This document shows, one piece after another, positions 34,991-43,439 of a DNA stretch of 64,000 nucleotides (position 1 is the first letter of the stretch; every line of letters begins with the position of its first letter). The stretch covers positions 62,001-126,000 of the forward strand of contig NZ_JAVHXT010000005.1 of the NCBI RefSeq assembly GCF_031119335.1, given 5' to 3'. Under the pieces are notes generated by a model. The model was not told the origin of the DNA and did no database searches. It saw only the letters and a program-made list of their open reading frames with translations. Source of the stretch: Pedobacter sp. GTDB taxonomy: Bacteria > Bacteroidota > Bacteroidia > Sphingobacteriales > Sphingobacteriaceae. The position numbers and the translations under genes are program-made.

Positions 34991-36133
34991 ATGGCCGGCA
35001 TTTATATCCACGTTCCTTTCTGTAAAAAAGCTTGCACTTATTGCGATTTCCACTTTACCACCTCTACTAAATACTTAAATGAGATGGTAGATGCCATTTG
35101 TAAGGAAATTGTTCTTAAGAAGGATCGTTTGGCGGGCCAGCAAATTGGGAGCATCTATTTTGGAGGCGGTACACCATCGGTTTTACCAAGCTATTCACTA
35201 CAAAAAATATTTACCACGCTAGAACAGCATTTTTCTATCGCTTCAAATGCGGAAATCACTTTAGAAACCAATCCCGACGACCTTACCGCAGCAAAAATTG
35301 CAGAACTGAGAAAGTTACCAATCAACCGTTTCAGCATAGGTACACAATCTTTTTTTAATGAAGATTTGGTTTGGATGAATAGGGCGCACAATGCGGAAGA
35401 AGCTACAGACTGCATTAAACGCAGCCAGGATGCTGGCTTTGAAAACCTGACCATCGATTTGATTTACGGCTACCCATTACTTAGCAACGAAAAATGGAAG
35501 ACCAATATACAGATGGCAATGGAACTCCAAATACCTCACCTCTCTGCCTACTCACTTACCGTAGAGCCACGAACAGCACTTGCTCATGCCATAGAAAAGG
35601 GGAAGCAGCCAGACGTTAACGATGACCAAAGTGCCGAACAGTTCTTGATGTTGATTAATGTTGTTACCAATAATGGCTTTGAACACTACGAAATTTCTAA
35701 TTATAGCTTATCAGAAAGATACGCCGTTCACAACACCAATTATTGGAAAGGTGTCCCCTATTTAGGTATTGGCCCATCAGCCCATGGTTTTAATGGACAA
35801 GATAGGTATGTCAACATTGCAAATAATGCCAAATATTTAGAGAGCATTGGTAAAAATCAACTACCAGAAACCGTAGAGAAATTAAGCAAAGCTGATAGAT
35901 TTAATGAATATATTATGACCTCCCTAAGAACGATGTGGGGAACAGATCTGGAGAAAATTGAAAGAGATTTTGGAAACAGAAGTTCCGATTTTGTTAAAAA
36001 GGAATTAATATCGCTGGTAGCTGAAGGCAAAGTGTTCCTATCGGAAAATAAGATTTATCTTAGCAATGAAGGTAAATTATTTGCCGATGGCATTGCAGCC
36101 TCACTTTTTATAGACGACGAAGAATTTAATTAA
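34991..36133 (+). CDS. hemW: HemW-type radical SAM protein
   Basis: HemW is a haem chaperone related to the oxygen-independent coproporphyrinogen III oxidase HemN. The 380-residue product has the [4Fe-4S] motif Cys11-x3-Cys15-x2-Cys18 in VPFCKKACTYCDF, the SAM motif IYFGGGTPS, and later LSAYSLTVEPRTAL and YEISNYSL, which are typical for HemW. It lacks the N-terminal extension of true HemN. An SDR gene begins on the next base after the stop, so they are cotranscribed. Confidence 0.93.
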   Translation: MAGIYIHVPFCKKACTYCDFHFTTSTKYLNEMVDAICKEIVLKKDRLAGQQIGSIYFGGGTPSVLPSYSLQKIFTTLEQHFSIASNAEITLETNPDDLTAAKIAELRKLPINRFSIGTQSFFNEDLVWMNRAHNAEEATDCIKRSQDAGFENLTIDLIYGYPLLSNEKWKTNIQMAMELQIPHLSAYSLTVEPRTALAHAIEKGKQPDVNDDQSAEQFLMLINVVTNNGFEHYEISNYSLSERYAVHNTNYWKGVPYLGIGPSAHGFNGQDRYVNIANNAKYLESIGKNQLPETVEKLSKADRFNEYIMTSLRTMWGTDLEKIERDFGNRSSDFVKKELISLVAEGKVFLSENKIYLSNEGKLFADGIAASLFIDDEEFN

Positions 36134-36919
36134 ATGAAAGATAAAGTTATATGGATTACTGGCGCTTCATCTGGAATTGGCGAGGCCTTAGTTCACGAAT
36201 TAAGCGCTGCTGGCGCAAAGCTGATCATTTCTTCACGCAACCGCGATGAACTTTTTCGTGTAAAGCAGAAATGCCGTAACCAAATAGACTTACATGTACT
36301 TTCTTTAGATTTAGAAGACAGCGAAAGCTTACCTAAAAAAGCTGAAGAGGCTATCCGTATTTATGGCCGCATTGATATTCTAATTAACAGTGGGGGCATT
36401 AGTCAGCGGGCTTTGGCATTAGAAACCGATCTTAAAACCGAAAAACGTTTTATGGACGTTAACTTTTGGGGAACCGTAATTTTAAGCAAAGCAGTACTTC
36501 CTCAAATGATAAAACGAAACACAGGCAGCATTGTGTGTGTAAGTAGCTTGGTTGGCAAGTTTGGCACAAGGTTCCGTTCCGCTTATTCAGCCTCTAAACA
36601 TGCGTTGCACGGTTATTTCGAATCGTTAAGAATAGAAGTAGATAACCCAAATATTCAAATTCTGTTGGCTTGCCCCGGCTTCATTAAAACTAAAGTAACT
36701 ATAAATGCACTAACTGCAGATGGTTCTGCGCAAGGCACAATGGACCAAGCGCAAGAAAACGGAATGCCTGCCGAAGAATGCGCAAAACAAATTATCAAGG
36801 CAATAGAAAAAAAGAAAGATGAGGTTTACATTGGTGGCAAAGAAGTAAAAGGTGTGCTGCTAAAAAGATTATTTCCTTCTTACTTTGCTAAAATCATTAA
36901 AAAAGCAAAAGTTACCTAA
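36134..36919 (+). CDS. short-chain dehydrogenase/reductase
   Basis: The 261-residue protein is a classical SDR: TGASSGIG (9-16) binds NAD(P), NSGG replaces the usual NAG at about 91-94, and catalytic YSASK lies near 153 after VCVSSLVGKFG. The substrate cannot be read. Sequence around FIKTKVTINALTADGSAQG and the basic C-terminus recall the DHRS7-like group. It begins directly after hemW with no spacer. A related pair of stems follows the gene. Confidence 0.88.
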   Translation: MKDKVIWITGASSGIGEALVHELSAAGAKLIISSRNRDELFRVKQKCRNQIDLHVLSLDLEDSESLPKKAEEAIRIYGRIDILINSGGISQRALALETDLKTEKRFMDVNFWGTVILSKAVLPQMIKRNTGSIVCVSSLVGKFGTRFRSAYSASKHALHGYFESLRIEVDNPNIQILLACPGFIKTKVTINALTADGSAQGTMDQAQENGMPAEECAKQIIKAIEKKKDEVYIGGKEVKGVLLKRLFPSYFAKIIKKAKVT

Positions 36920-36932
36920 GTTGATAAGTTTA

Positions 36933-37011
36933 GCCACAGATGCACAGATATAAATATGAATTATTTTTACAAAGCTGATATACAGAGTTAAATCTATGCA
37001 TCTGTGGCGCC
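36933..37011. repeat. CCACAGATGCACAGAT inverted repeat
   Basis: GCCACAGATGCACAGAT at the left faces ATGCATCTGTGGC at the right, about 50 bp apart. A tighter copy of the same family is the terminator at 56128-56170. Confidence 0.6.
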
Positions 37012-37139
37012 TAAAATAAACTGATTTCTATCATTTTATTCTCAACTTTTATACAATACACATACACCTTAACGTTTTTTATTACAACTTTGTACCGATT
37101 AGTTTCTATAAATTAATCCAAAGTTTATAAATCAAACAA

Positions 37140-38021
37140 ATGAGCTTTAATTTAAAATCGGTAGATATCGTCGAGAACATCACTCCCGAAGATTTTAAAA
37201 AAAACTACCTAAAACCTAAACGTCCGTTAGTAATTAGAGGCCTAACCAAAGATTGGCCTGCTAGAGAAAAATGGACTACCGAATATTTGAAAGAGATTGG
37301 CGGCGAGCTTGAAGTACCTTTGTACGACAACTCGAAGGCAGATCCGAGTAAACCAATTAACGCCGCTACGGCGCACATGAAATTTGGCGATTACCTAGAC
37401 CTAATCAAGCGTGAGCCAACTGAATTAAGAATATTTTTCTTCAATTTATTTAAGAAAGTTCCAAGCTTAATTAACGATATAAAAATCCCTAAAGATTTAA
37501 TGGGCGGCTTTATCGAAAGCATGCCTGCTATGTTTTTTGGCGGTTCAAATTCGGTAACTTTCTTACATTACGATATCGATTTACCACATATTTTCCATAC
37601 GCACTTTGGTGGTAGAAAGCATATTATCTTGTTCGATTACAAATGGAAAGACAGGTTATATTGTTTGCCAAATGCTACCTACGCACTAGAAGATTACAAA
37701 GTAGACAACCCTGATTTCGAAAAATTCCCTGCTTTAAAAGGCGTAGAAGGTTATGAAGTTTTCTTAGAGCACGGTGATACTTTATTTATGCCCACAGGTA
37801 TGTGGCACTGGATGAAATACGTTGATGGCTCATTCTCTTTAAGCCTACGTGCTTGGGACCAATCTATTTCTCGTAAAGTAGCGAGCGTTTGGAGTTTATT
37901 TAGACATGGCGCCGTAGATAGCTTGATTAAAATGGCGTTTAAAGAAAAATATGCACATTGGCGAGAGAAAAAAGCTGTTGTAATTGCAGAAAAAGCAATG
38001 AAGAACGGCACGCCAAGATAA
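37140..38021 (+). CDS. cupin-like (JmjC/Cupin_8) iron and 2-oxoglutarate-type oxygenase
   Basis: The 293-residue product fits Cupin_8: an N-terminal part with PLVIRGLTKDWPA, then the iron site HYD in VTFLHYDIDLPHIFHTHFGG, a Lys for 2-oxoglutarate in GGRKHIILFD, and the distal His in FMPTGMWHWMKYV. Family members hydroxylate proteins, tRNA or small molecules; the target here is unknown. All three metal ligands are present. It stands alone and has a very strong terminator 40 bp downstream. Confidence 0.87.
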   Translation: MSFNLKSVDIVENITPEDFKKNYLKPKRPLVIRGLTKDWPAREKWTTEYLKEIGGELEVPLYDNSKADPSKPINAATAHMKFGDYLDLIKREPTELRIFFFNLFKKVPSLINDIKIPKDLMGGFIESMPAMFFGGSNSVTFLHYDIDLPHIFHTHFGGRKHIILFDYKWKDRLYCLPNATYALEDYKVDNPDFEKFPALKGVEGYEVFLEHGDTLFMPTGMWHWMKYVDGSFSLSLRAWDQSISRKVASVWSLFRHGAVDSLIKMAFKEKYAHWREKKAVVIAEKAMKNGTPR

Positions 38022-38033
38022 TCTATATAGCTT

Positions 38034-38057
38034 GTCCCCTTTAGGGGATTTAGGGGT
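38034..38057. repeat. CCCC-type dispersed repeat
   Basis: GTCCCCTTTAGGGGATTTAG plus GGGT, 13 bp past the cupin stop. It is identical over its length to the copies at 12153 and 47638. Confidence 0.75.
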
Positions 38058-38063
38058 AAAGCA

Positions 38064-38100
38064 AAACAGCGGGGCTATCGTAACCGATGCCCCGCTGTTT
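38064..38100 (+). terminator. strong terminator of the cupin gene
   Basis: AAACAGCGGGGC (38064-38075) pairs with GCCCCGCTGTTT (38089-38100), and the loop holds a further ATCG/CGAT pair. It can act on either strand. Confidence 0.8.
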
Positions 38101-38138
38101 GTTACAATCTTTTTGCCAACTTTTGTATGCACAACGGT

Positions 38139-38170
38139 CGTCTTTGCGAGGAGGAACGACGAAGCAATCT
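38139..38170. repeat. single arm of the CGTCATTGCGAG repeat
   Basis: CGTCTTTGCGAGGAGGAACG followed by ACGAAGCAATCT matches one arm of the copy at 8503-8572. The partner arm is missing. It lies in a 404-bp gap without a gene. Confidence 0.6.
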
Positions 38171-38236
38171 TTATCGTTATAAAACAAAAAGTATTTTCAC
38201 TTCAATCGAGTTTATTAACCAATAACCTATACAAAT

Positions 38237-38320
38237 CTTTGCGTTCTTAGCGTAGCTCTTGCTGTACTTTGCGGTTAACTTTAACGCAAAGGTTAAAAGT
38301 GTTCGCAAAGAACGCTAAGG
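38237..38320. repeat. nested CTTTGCG inverted repeats
   Basis: CTTTGCGTTCTTAGCGT (38237-38253) faces GCAAAGAACGCTAAGG (38305-38320). Inside, CTTTGCG (38267-38273) faces CGCAAAG (38285-38291). With the preceding repeats and terminator it fills the gap between the cupin and acetyltransferase genes. Confidence 0.55.
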
Positions 38321-38425
38321 TCAAGTAATCTCAGAACTGCAACCAACGTCTGCAAAAAACACCTAAATCTCATAAACGCAAAAATAATTGCGGCTTAGCA
38401 AAGTGCTAAGTAATTTCGCAGCATC

Positions 38426-39040
38426 ATGGAAGAAAATAAACTTAGCGAAAAAGAAAAAATGTTGGCCGGCAAAGCCTACCAAGCTGGTGATAAAGAATTG
38501 GCCAACGACCGTTTAAAAGCCCGTGAAATTGTTTTCGAATTCAATAATCTTCCACCAAAGCAAATTAAGCAGCGCAAGCAACTCATCAAAAGGTTATTCG
38601 GCAAAACCGAAACCATGTTTTACTTAGAACCTCCTTTTCGTTGCGATTATGGCTATAATATCGAAATTGGCAACCATTTTTACAGCAACTTCAACTTAGT
38701 TATTTTAGATTGTGCGAAGGTATCCATTGGTAACCACGCTTTTTTCGGGCCAAACGTAGCCATTTACACCGCTGGCCATCCCCTACATCCACATCTGCGT
38801 AACCAAGAACACGAATGGGCACAACCTATTACCATTGGCGATAGCGTTTGGCTGGGCGGAAACGTAGTCATCAATCCAGGTATTACTATTGGTAGCAATG
38901 TCGTTATTGGATCTGGCAGCGTAATCACCAAAGATATTCCCGACAATGTTTTTGCAGCAGGCAATCCTTGTAAAGTAATTAGAGCAATTACAGATGCCGA
39001 CAAAGATTTTTATTATAAAAACTTCAAGCTAGGCGAATAA
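38426..39040 (+). CDS. maltose/galactoside-type sugar O-acetyltransferase
   Basis: The 204-residue product belongs to the LacA/Maa/NodL family. The N-terminal Mac domain (EKEKMLAGKAYQAGDKEL) is followed by a left-handed beta helix of hexapeptide repeats. The catalytic His is in YTAGHPLHPHLRN, and VWLGGNVVINPGITIGSNVV and FAAGNPCKVIR are hallmarks of the acetyl-CoA site. The sugar acceptor cannot be read. A perfect hairpin begins directly after its stop. No sugar-pathway genes adjoin. Confidence 0.92.
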   Translation: MEENKLSEKEKMLAGKAYQAGDKELANDRLKAREIVFEFNNLPPKQIKQRKQLIKRLFGKTETMFYLEPPFRCDYGYNIEIGNHFYSNFNLVILDCAKVSIGNHAFFGPNVAIYTAGHPLHPHLRNQEHEWAQPITIGDSVWLGGNVVINPGITIGSNVVIGSGSVITKDIPDNVFAAGNPCKVIRAITDADKDFYYKNFKLGE

Positions 39041-39071
39041 GACTTACGAAGTTTTAGAAACTTCGTAAGTC
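39041..39071. terminator. perfect palindrome directly after the acetyltransferase stop
   Basis: GACTTACGAAGTTT and AAACTTCGTAAGTC form 14-bp arms around a 3-bp loop. A copy differing only in the loop is at 46237-46267. It may be a terminator and is also a dispersed repeat. Confidence 0.65.
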
Positions 39072-39124
39072 TATCCCAATAAATCCAATTAAAGCTAACT
39101 TCCGTAAGTTCTTTCAATATACTC

Positions 39125-39910
39125 ATGAACCCACACATAGAAAACATCAACACAGAAATTGCAACGCTCAGAAGTAAAATTGTAAACCACAATGTTTATA
39201 CACAAATTAGCGATTTGCCTGCACTGCGCATTTTCATGGAGCATCATATTTATGCCGTTTGGGATTTCATGTCGCTGTTAAAAGCCCTACAAATTAACCT
39301 TACCTGCACTACCCTACCTTGGTTTCCAGTAGGCAATGCTAAAACCAGACAACTTATTAATGAGATTGTAGCAGGTGAAGAGTCTGATTTGGATGAAAAA
39401 GGCGAAATTAAAAGTCACTTTGAGCTTTATTTAGATGCCATGGAACAAGTTGGAGCAAACACCCAACCCATCCGTACTTTTATTCGTTCTTTACAATTGG
39501 GCAAAACCTTTGCAGAAGCTTACGAAATTGCGAATGTTCCATTAACAGCTCAGGCTTTTATGGACAGCACTTTTGCAATCATCAATTCTGGAAAAAATCA
39601 CTCAACCGCAGCAGCATTTACTTTCGGTCGCGAAGATTTAATCCCGAATATGTTCCACAGCATGGTGAACGATTTGAACAGTAAACATCCAACTCGGGTT
39701 ACTATTTTTAAGTATTACCTAGATAGACATATTGAAGTAGATGGCGACCACCACAGTCATTTGGCTTTGGAAATGACTAGCGAACTGTGCGAAGATGATG
39801 AAAATGCCTGGAATGAAGCTACGATAGCCGTTAAAGATGCCTTACAACAGCGTATCAATTTGTGGGATGGTGCGCTGGAGGAAATTGAAAACCAAGCCAT
39901 TACGGCTTAA
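39125..39910 (+). CDS. DUF3050 protein, haem-oxygenase-like helical fold
   Basis: The 261-residue product matches DUF3050: FMEHHIYAVWDFMSLLKALQ near 38-57, EESDLDEKGEIKSHFELYLDAM in the middle, and FKYYLDRHIEVDGDHHSHLAL near 200-220. The spaced His and Glu residues on long helices resemble the metal-binding haem-oxygenase-like di-iron folds, so it may bind iron, but the function is not assigned. It is followed by a DUF5690 gene 60 bp on and probably shares its transcript. Confidence 0.82.
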   Translation: MNPHIENINTEIATLRSKIVNHNVYTQISDLPALRIFMEHHIYAVWDFMSLLKALQINLTCTTLPWFPVGNAKTRQLINEIVAGEESDLDEKGEIKSHFELYLDAMEQVGANTQPIRTFIRSLQLGKTFAEAYEIANVPLTAQAFMDSTFAIINSGKNHSTAAAFTFGREDLIPNMFHSMVNDLNSKHPTRVTIFKYYLDRHIEVDGDHHSHLALEMTSELCEDDENAWNEATIAVKDALQQRINLWDGALEEIENQAITA

Positions 39911-39971
39911 TACTCCTAAATCTTTGACTTGTAAAACAATTAGGTTATCTTCAAATTAAGATTAACCTTTT

Positions 39972-41234
39972 ATGAGCCAAACAAATACCAGCAAATCCGC
40001 AAAAACTGGACTTTATGCTGCTGTAGTGGTCTTTTTAGCCTACACGATGATTTTCGGTTACCGCAAAACCTTTACCGTAGCCACTTTTGATGGACTGACC
40101 ATTGCTGGCTATAGCTACAAAACTATCTTGGTGATTAGCCAAATGTTGGGCTATTTGCTGGCTAAGTTTTACGGCATCAAGTACATCTCGGAGCTAAAAC
40201 GAACTGGCAGAGGAAAAATCATTCTATTATTAACCGGAATTTCTTGGCTCAGCTGGTTACTATTCGCAGTTGTCCCCATACCCTATAATATCCTTTTTCT
40301 TTTTGTAAATGGCTTCCCATTGGGGATGCTTTGGGGCGTAGTATTTTCTTATGTAGAAGGCAGAAGAAGTACCGATTTTATTGGCGCAACCTTAGCTGTG
40401 AGTTTCATCTTCGCTTCGGGCTTTGTAAAATCTGTAGGTGCTTGGATAATGGCAGAATTTGGTATTTCTGAGTTTTGGATGCCCTTTTACACGGGTTTAG
40501 TGTTTTGCATTCCTTTGGCGCTTTTTGTCTTTCTGATGGAGAAAATACCGCAGCCCGATGAAGAAGACATTAAGTTTAGAGCAGAACGTGTGGCCATGAC
40601 TGCCGAAGACAGGAAGAAGTTTATCCGTGATTTTTTAGGTGGTATTATCGCCTGCGTTCTTATTTACGGTTTCGCTACCATTTTTCGGGACATTAGAGAT
40701 AATTTCAGCGCAGAAATGTGGAAGGAAATGGGATTTTTTAATCAGCCTGCCCTATTTTCTAAAACAGAAACACCAATTACCATTATTGTACTGGTATTAA
40801 TTGGCAGCATGGTAATGATTAAAAACAATTTCCTTGCGCTCAAAACTGCCCACTGGTTTATCGTGATTGGTTTTGTGGTGGCTGGAGTTTCTACTGTAGT
40901 TTTTAAAGCAAATCACTTAAGTCCAATTGCTTGGATGACTTTAGTGGGTTTAGGCTTGTACATGGTTTACATTCCATTCAATGCTATTTTCTTTGATCGG
41001 TTGATTTCTACTTTCAAATATGCCAGTAACGTTGGTTTCCTCATTTACATTGCCGACGCTTTTGGCTATGTGGGCAGTATTGGCGTGTTATTAAGCAAAG
41101 AAATTTTCAAAGTAAAACTGAATTGGGTTACTTTCTTTTCGAGTAGCGTTATGATATTGTCAGTGGTTGGGGTAGTGCTTACTTTTTATTCGCTGTACTA
41201 CTTTTCGAGAAAGTATAGGAAGATGATACAATAG
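39972..41234 (+). CDS. DUF5690 multi-pass membrane protein, MFS-like
   Basis: The 420-residue product has about 12 membrane helices in two halves, joined by a charged loop (EKIPQPDEEDIKFRAERVAM, near 195-215), as in major facilitator transporters. FGYRKTFTVATFDG near the start and FPLGMLWGVVFSYVEGRRSTDF fit the Bacteroidota family DUF5690. The cargo is not known. It is the last plus-strand gene before a 317-bp region of hairpins and repeats. Confidence 0.8.
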   Translation: MSQTNTSKSAKTGLYAAVVVFLAYTMIFGYRKTFTVATFDGLTIAGYSYKTILVISQMLGYLLAKFYGIKYISELKRTGRGKIILLLTGISWLSWLLFAVVPIPYNILFLFVNGFPLGMLWGVVFSYVEGRRSTDFIGATLAVSFIFASGFVKSVGAWIMAEFGISEFWMPFYTGLVFCIPLALFVFLMEKIPQPDEEDIKFRAERVAMTAEDRKKFIRDFLGGIIACVLIYGFATIFRDIRDNFSAEMWKEMGFFNQPALFSKTETPITIIVLVLIGSMVMIKNNFLALKTAHWFIVIGFVVAGVSTVVFKANHLSPIAWMTLVGLGLYMVYIPFNAIFFDRLISTFKYASNVGFLIYIADAFGYVGSIGVLLSKEIFKVKLNWVTFFSSSVMILSVVGVVLTFYSLYYFSRKYRKMIQ

Positions 41235-41235
41235 A

Positions 41236-41361
41236 CTGTTCATCATTAACTGCTCTTCGGGATTTGTAATCCCGAAGCATTATCGGCGGGTCTCTGACCC
41301 TTACTTTAAGACGGATTAAAAATCCGACGATACGGAGTTCGACATTGCAAATATCGAACAG
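41236..41361. repeat. multi-hairpin element between convergent genes
   Basis: Outer arms CTGTTC and GAACAG enclose four stems: CTTCGGGATT/AATCCCGAAG (41255-41277), GGGTC/GACCC (41288-41300), CGGATT/AATCCG (41312-41326) and TTCGA/TCGAA (41338-41358). The layout recalls the element at 23705-23889 but with different sequence. No open frame. Confidence 0.5.
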
Positions 41362-41384
41362 CAAAAGTGCTCCAAATATTTGAT

Positions 41385-41476
41385 AGATTGCTTCACCCCT
41401 TGCTTTCTCTCACACTTCAGTTCGCAATGACGCACCTATTTCCGTCATTGCGAGGAGAGAAACGACGCGGCAATCT
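41385..41476. repeat. dispersed repeat, CGTCATTGCGAG subfamily
   Basis: The left arm AGATTGCTTC ... TTCGCAATGACG and the right arm CGTCATTGCGAG ... GCAATCT form the same composite inverted repeat as 8503-8572, with a longer left arm. Confidence 0.7.
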
Positions 41477-41551
41477 ATTACGTAAAAGCAAAACTTGAAC
41501 CTTTCTAGCGATTATAGCTCTATCAACATATTACTTATCCATTTTCACCCC

Positions 41552-41977
41552 CTAAGAACTATGATCAACCACTACTTTCCACTCGCCATCAATTTTCCTC
41601 AGCAACAAAGTAAAATAACCTTTAGGCTCATCTTTTTCTCTTTTCAAATTCCAGCTACCCAGAACAAAAGCTTTATCTTTCGCTAAAAACTCCACTTTCT
41701 TAATTCCGAAAGTTAAAAAGCCCATAGCGCTTTTATCGGGGTAGCCTTTCTTGTAGTTATCTAATGTTTTTTGCCAGCCATAGGTCGGGCCGTTTTTACC
41801 TACAAACAAAAGGCTATCGCTCTTCCAGTAGCCTTGCATGTAATCGTCCATATCGCCTTTATTCCATCCTTGGCGTTGGTTTTCTAAAACCTTTAAAATT
41901 GCTGCTCGGTCTTGAGCATTTTGCGCCATCGCTGTTGTTGACAAAACTACCAGCAAAAAGAATATAATTTTTTTCAT
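41552..41977 (-). CDS. exported NTF2-like (SnoaL/DUF4440) protein
   Basis: The 141-residue product has a signal peptide (MKKIIFFLLVVLSTTAMAQ) and an NTF2-like cone fold: ILKVLENQRQGWNKGDMDDYM, WKSDSLLFVG, YGWQKTLDNYKKGYP and a C-terminal FTLLLRKIDGEWKVVVDHSS. Members are small ligand-binding proteins or isomerase-like enzymes, and the function here is not known. It is divergent from the DUF2809 gene and transcribed toward the hairpin region. Confidence 0.85.
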   Translation of the reverse strand: MKKIIFFLLVVLSTTAMAQNAQDRAAILKVLENQRQGWNKGDMDDYMQGYWKSDSLLFVGKNGPTYGWQKTLDNYKKGYPDKSAMGFLTFGIKKVEFLAKDKAFVLGSWNLKREKDEPKGYFTLLLRKIDGEWKVVVDHSS

Positions 41978-42034
41978 CGTTTTCGTTTAATTCAAAATCT
42001 AGATTAAATTAGTTTATTAATTCTACCTCACCAA

Positions 42035-42439
42035 ATGGAGAAACATCAAAATATTTTCAGATTTCATAAAAACAGCTTTCTGATTGCAGTAATTATATTC
42101 ATTGTCGAAGTTTTAATTGCGCTTTACATCACAGACAATTTTGTGCGCCCTTACGTTGGCGATGTATTGGTGGTTATTCTAATCTATTATTTTGTGAAGG
42201 CCTTTGTACATGTTCCTGTTTGGCCTTTGGCAATTGGCACCTTGTTGTTTGCTTACCTAATAGAAACTTCGCAATATTTTCAACTCGTAAAACTGATAGG
42301 CTTAGGCGATAATCATTTCGCAAATGTAGTGCTTGGGAATTACTTTGCTTGGGAGGATATTTTAGCGTATACAGTTGGAATAGCTTTTGTGCTAGTGATA
42401 GAAACTTACTTCGCTAAACCCAAAAACCATTTACCATGA
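42035..42439 (+). CDS. DUF2809 membrane protein
   Basis: The 134-residue product has four predicted membrane helices and the family stretches FVRPYVGDVLVVILIYYFVKAF and ETSQYFQLVKLIGLGDN. The DUF2809 family has no known function; the YVGDVL Asp and conserved Glu/Gln suggest a small channel or VanZ-like fold. The next gene starts inside its stop codon (ATGA overlap), so the pair is translated together. Confidence 0.82.
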   Translation: MEKHQNIFRFHKNSFLIAVIIFIVEVLIALYITDNFVRPYVGDVLVVILIYYFVKAFVHVPVWPLAIGTLLFAYLIETSQYFQLVKLIGLGDNHFANVVLGNYFAWEDILAYTVGIAFVLVIETYFAKPKNHLP

Positions 42440-43101
42440 ACGACTTTTATGAAAAATTCAGAAACAGAGCCAACTTTGATGAACATGCAGAAGCAATTGC
42501 TGACCATTTAGACAAGTACTACAAATCTGGAGAGATTACCGTTTTCCACGAAATATTTTCCCCAGATTTACACCTCGATGTTTATTTTGTACAATCGGAA
42601 AAACACAATTTTAATATCTTACTCACTGCAGGAATGAGTACTTTGCAAATGAGCGTTCCAGCAGCTGTAGAAAACCCTAAAGATTATCAGTTTGCAGAGC
42701 TGATGTTGTTGTTGCCGAAGTCTATCACCTTTGGAAAAGTAACTGGCGATAACCCTAACGATTGGCTCATTGCCATGCTGAAAGAAGCAGCTCGTTTTCC
42801 GCATCACTACGATACTTGGTTGTCTATTGGACATACACTACAAGCCACTGCAGATATGGAACCTTATGCTGAAAACACCAATTATACAGGTGTAGTCATT
42901 TTACCATCAGTAACTTTTGATGAAGAATTTACATCGATACAAGCTGGAGAAAACCTAATCAATATCTACTCTGTGTTTCCATTGTATGCTGATGAAATGA
43001 ATTACAAAATAGAAAATGGGTATAACGCACTTTTGGATAAATTAATCGAGAAGAACGCAAAGGAGATTTTCGATGATACCAGAGCGAATTTATTAAGTTA
43101 A
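42436..43101 (+). CDS. suppressor-of-fused (SUFU) domain protein
   Basis: The 221-residue product matches the bacterial SUFU domain: VYFVQSEKHNFNILLTAGMS, FAELMLLLPK, WLIAMLKEAARFPHHYDTWL and HTLQATADMEPYAENT are typical. In animals SUFU binds Gli factors. In bacteria the domain is often an immunity protein against polymorphic or other toxins, but no toxin gene is adjacent, so that role is not supported here. It overlaps the DUF2809 gene by 4 bp. A long hairpin follows. Confidence 0.78.
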   Translation: MNDFYEKFRNRANFDEHAEAIADHLDKYYKSGEITVFHEIFSPDLHLDVYFVQSEKHNFNILLTAGMSTLQMSVPAAVENPKDYQFAELMLLLPKSITFGKVTGDNPNDWLIAMLKEAARFPHHYDTWLSIGHTLQATADMEPYAENTNYTGVVILPSVTFDEEFTSIQAGENLINIYSVFPLYADEMNYKIENGYNALLDKLIEKNAKEIFDDTRANLLS

Positions 43102-43109
43102 CTGAGCAA

Positions 43110-43157
43110 AACTTTGTCAATCTTTTATGCGAACTGTCGATCAAGATTGACAAAGTT
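43110..43157 (+). terminator. 15-bp-arm hairpin after the SUFU gene
   Basis: AACTTTGTCAATCTT (43110-43124) pairs perfectly with AAGATTGACAAAGTT (43143-43157). No T-run follows, so it may instead be a 3' stabilising stem or a repeat. Confidence 0.5.
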
Positions 43158-43210
43158 GACACAGGCTTTTGTTCATTAAACCTGATGGAAGCGAAAATCC
43201 TTTTTTGATG

Positions 43211-43294
43211 CGTCATTTCGAAGGAGGTACGACTGAGAAATCTGTTTGTTAGAAGCAATATCTTACAGATTTCTCACATGCGTTCGAAATGACG
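43211..43294. repeat. dispersed repeat, CGTCATTTCGA subfamily
   Basis: CGTCATTTCGAAGG with GAGAAATCTGT on the left and ACAGATTTCTC with TTCGAAATGACG on the right. The 338-bp gap around it holds only this, the preceding hairpin and no gene. Confidence 0.7.
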
Positions 43295-43439
43295 GGAACA
43301 AGTCGCAAAAAGATTGCAGCGAACAGCAGGGCTTTCGGTTGCTACGAAAAACTGGCTTACATTTTCAAAATATTATGACATCTACCTTAAAAAACTAAAC
43401 CTGCCAAACCATTAACTTAGTTGCTACGTTAATTTAAGA

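Noticed and set aside
38032..38250. Plus-strand open frame of 72 codons
   Set aside because: It runs through a dispersed repeat, a terminator and another repeat arm, so it is not a gene.
42436..43101. SUFU gene as part of a toxin-immunity island
   Set aside because: No toxin, Rhs, VgrG or secretion cargo gene adjoins it.
42959..43258. Minus-strand open frame of 99 codons
   Set aside because: It overlaps the end of the SUFU gene and continues into a hairpin and a dispersed repeat.
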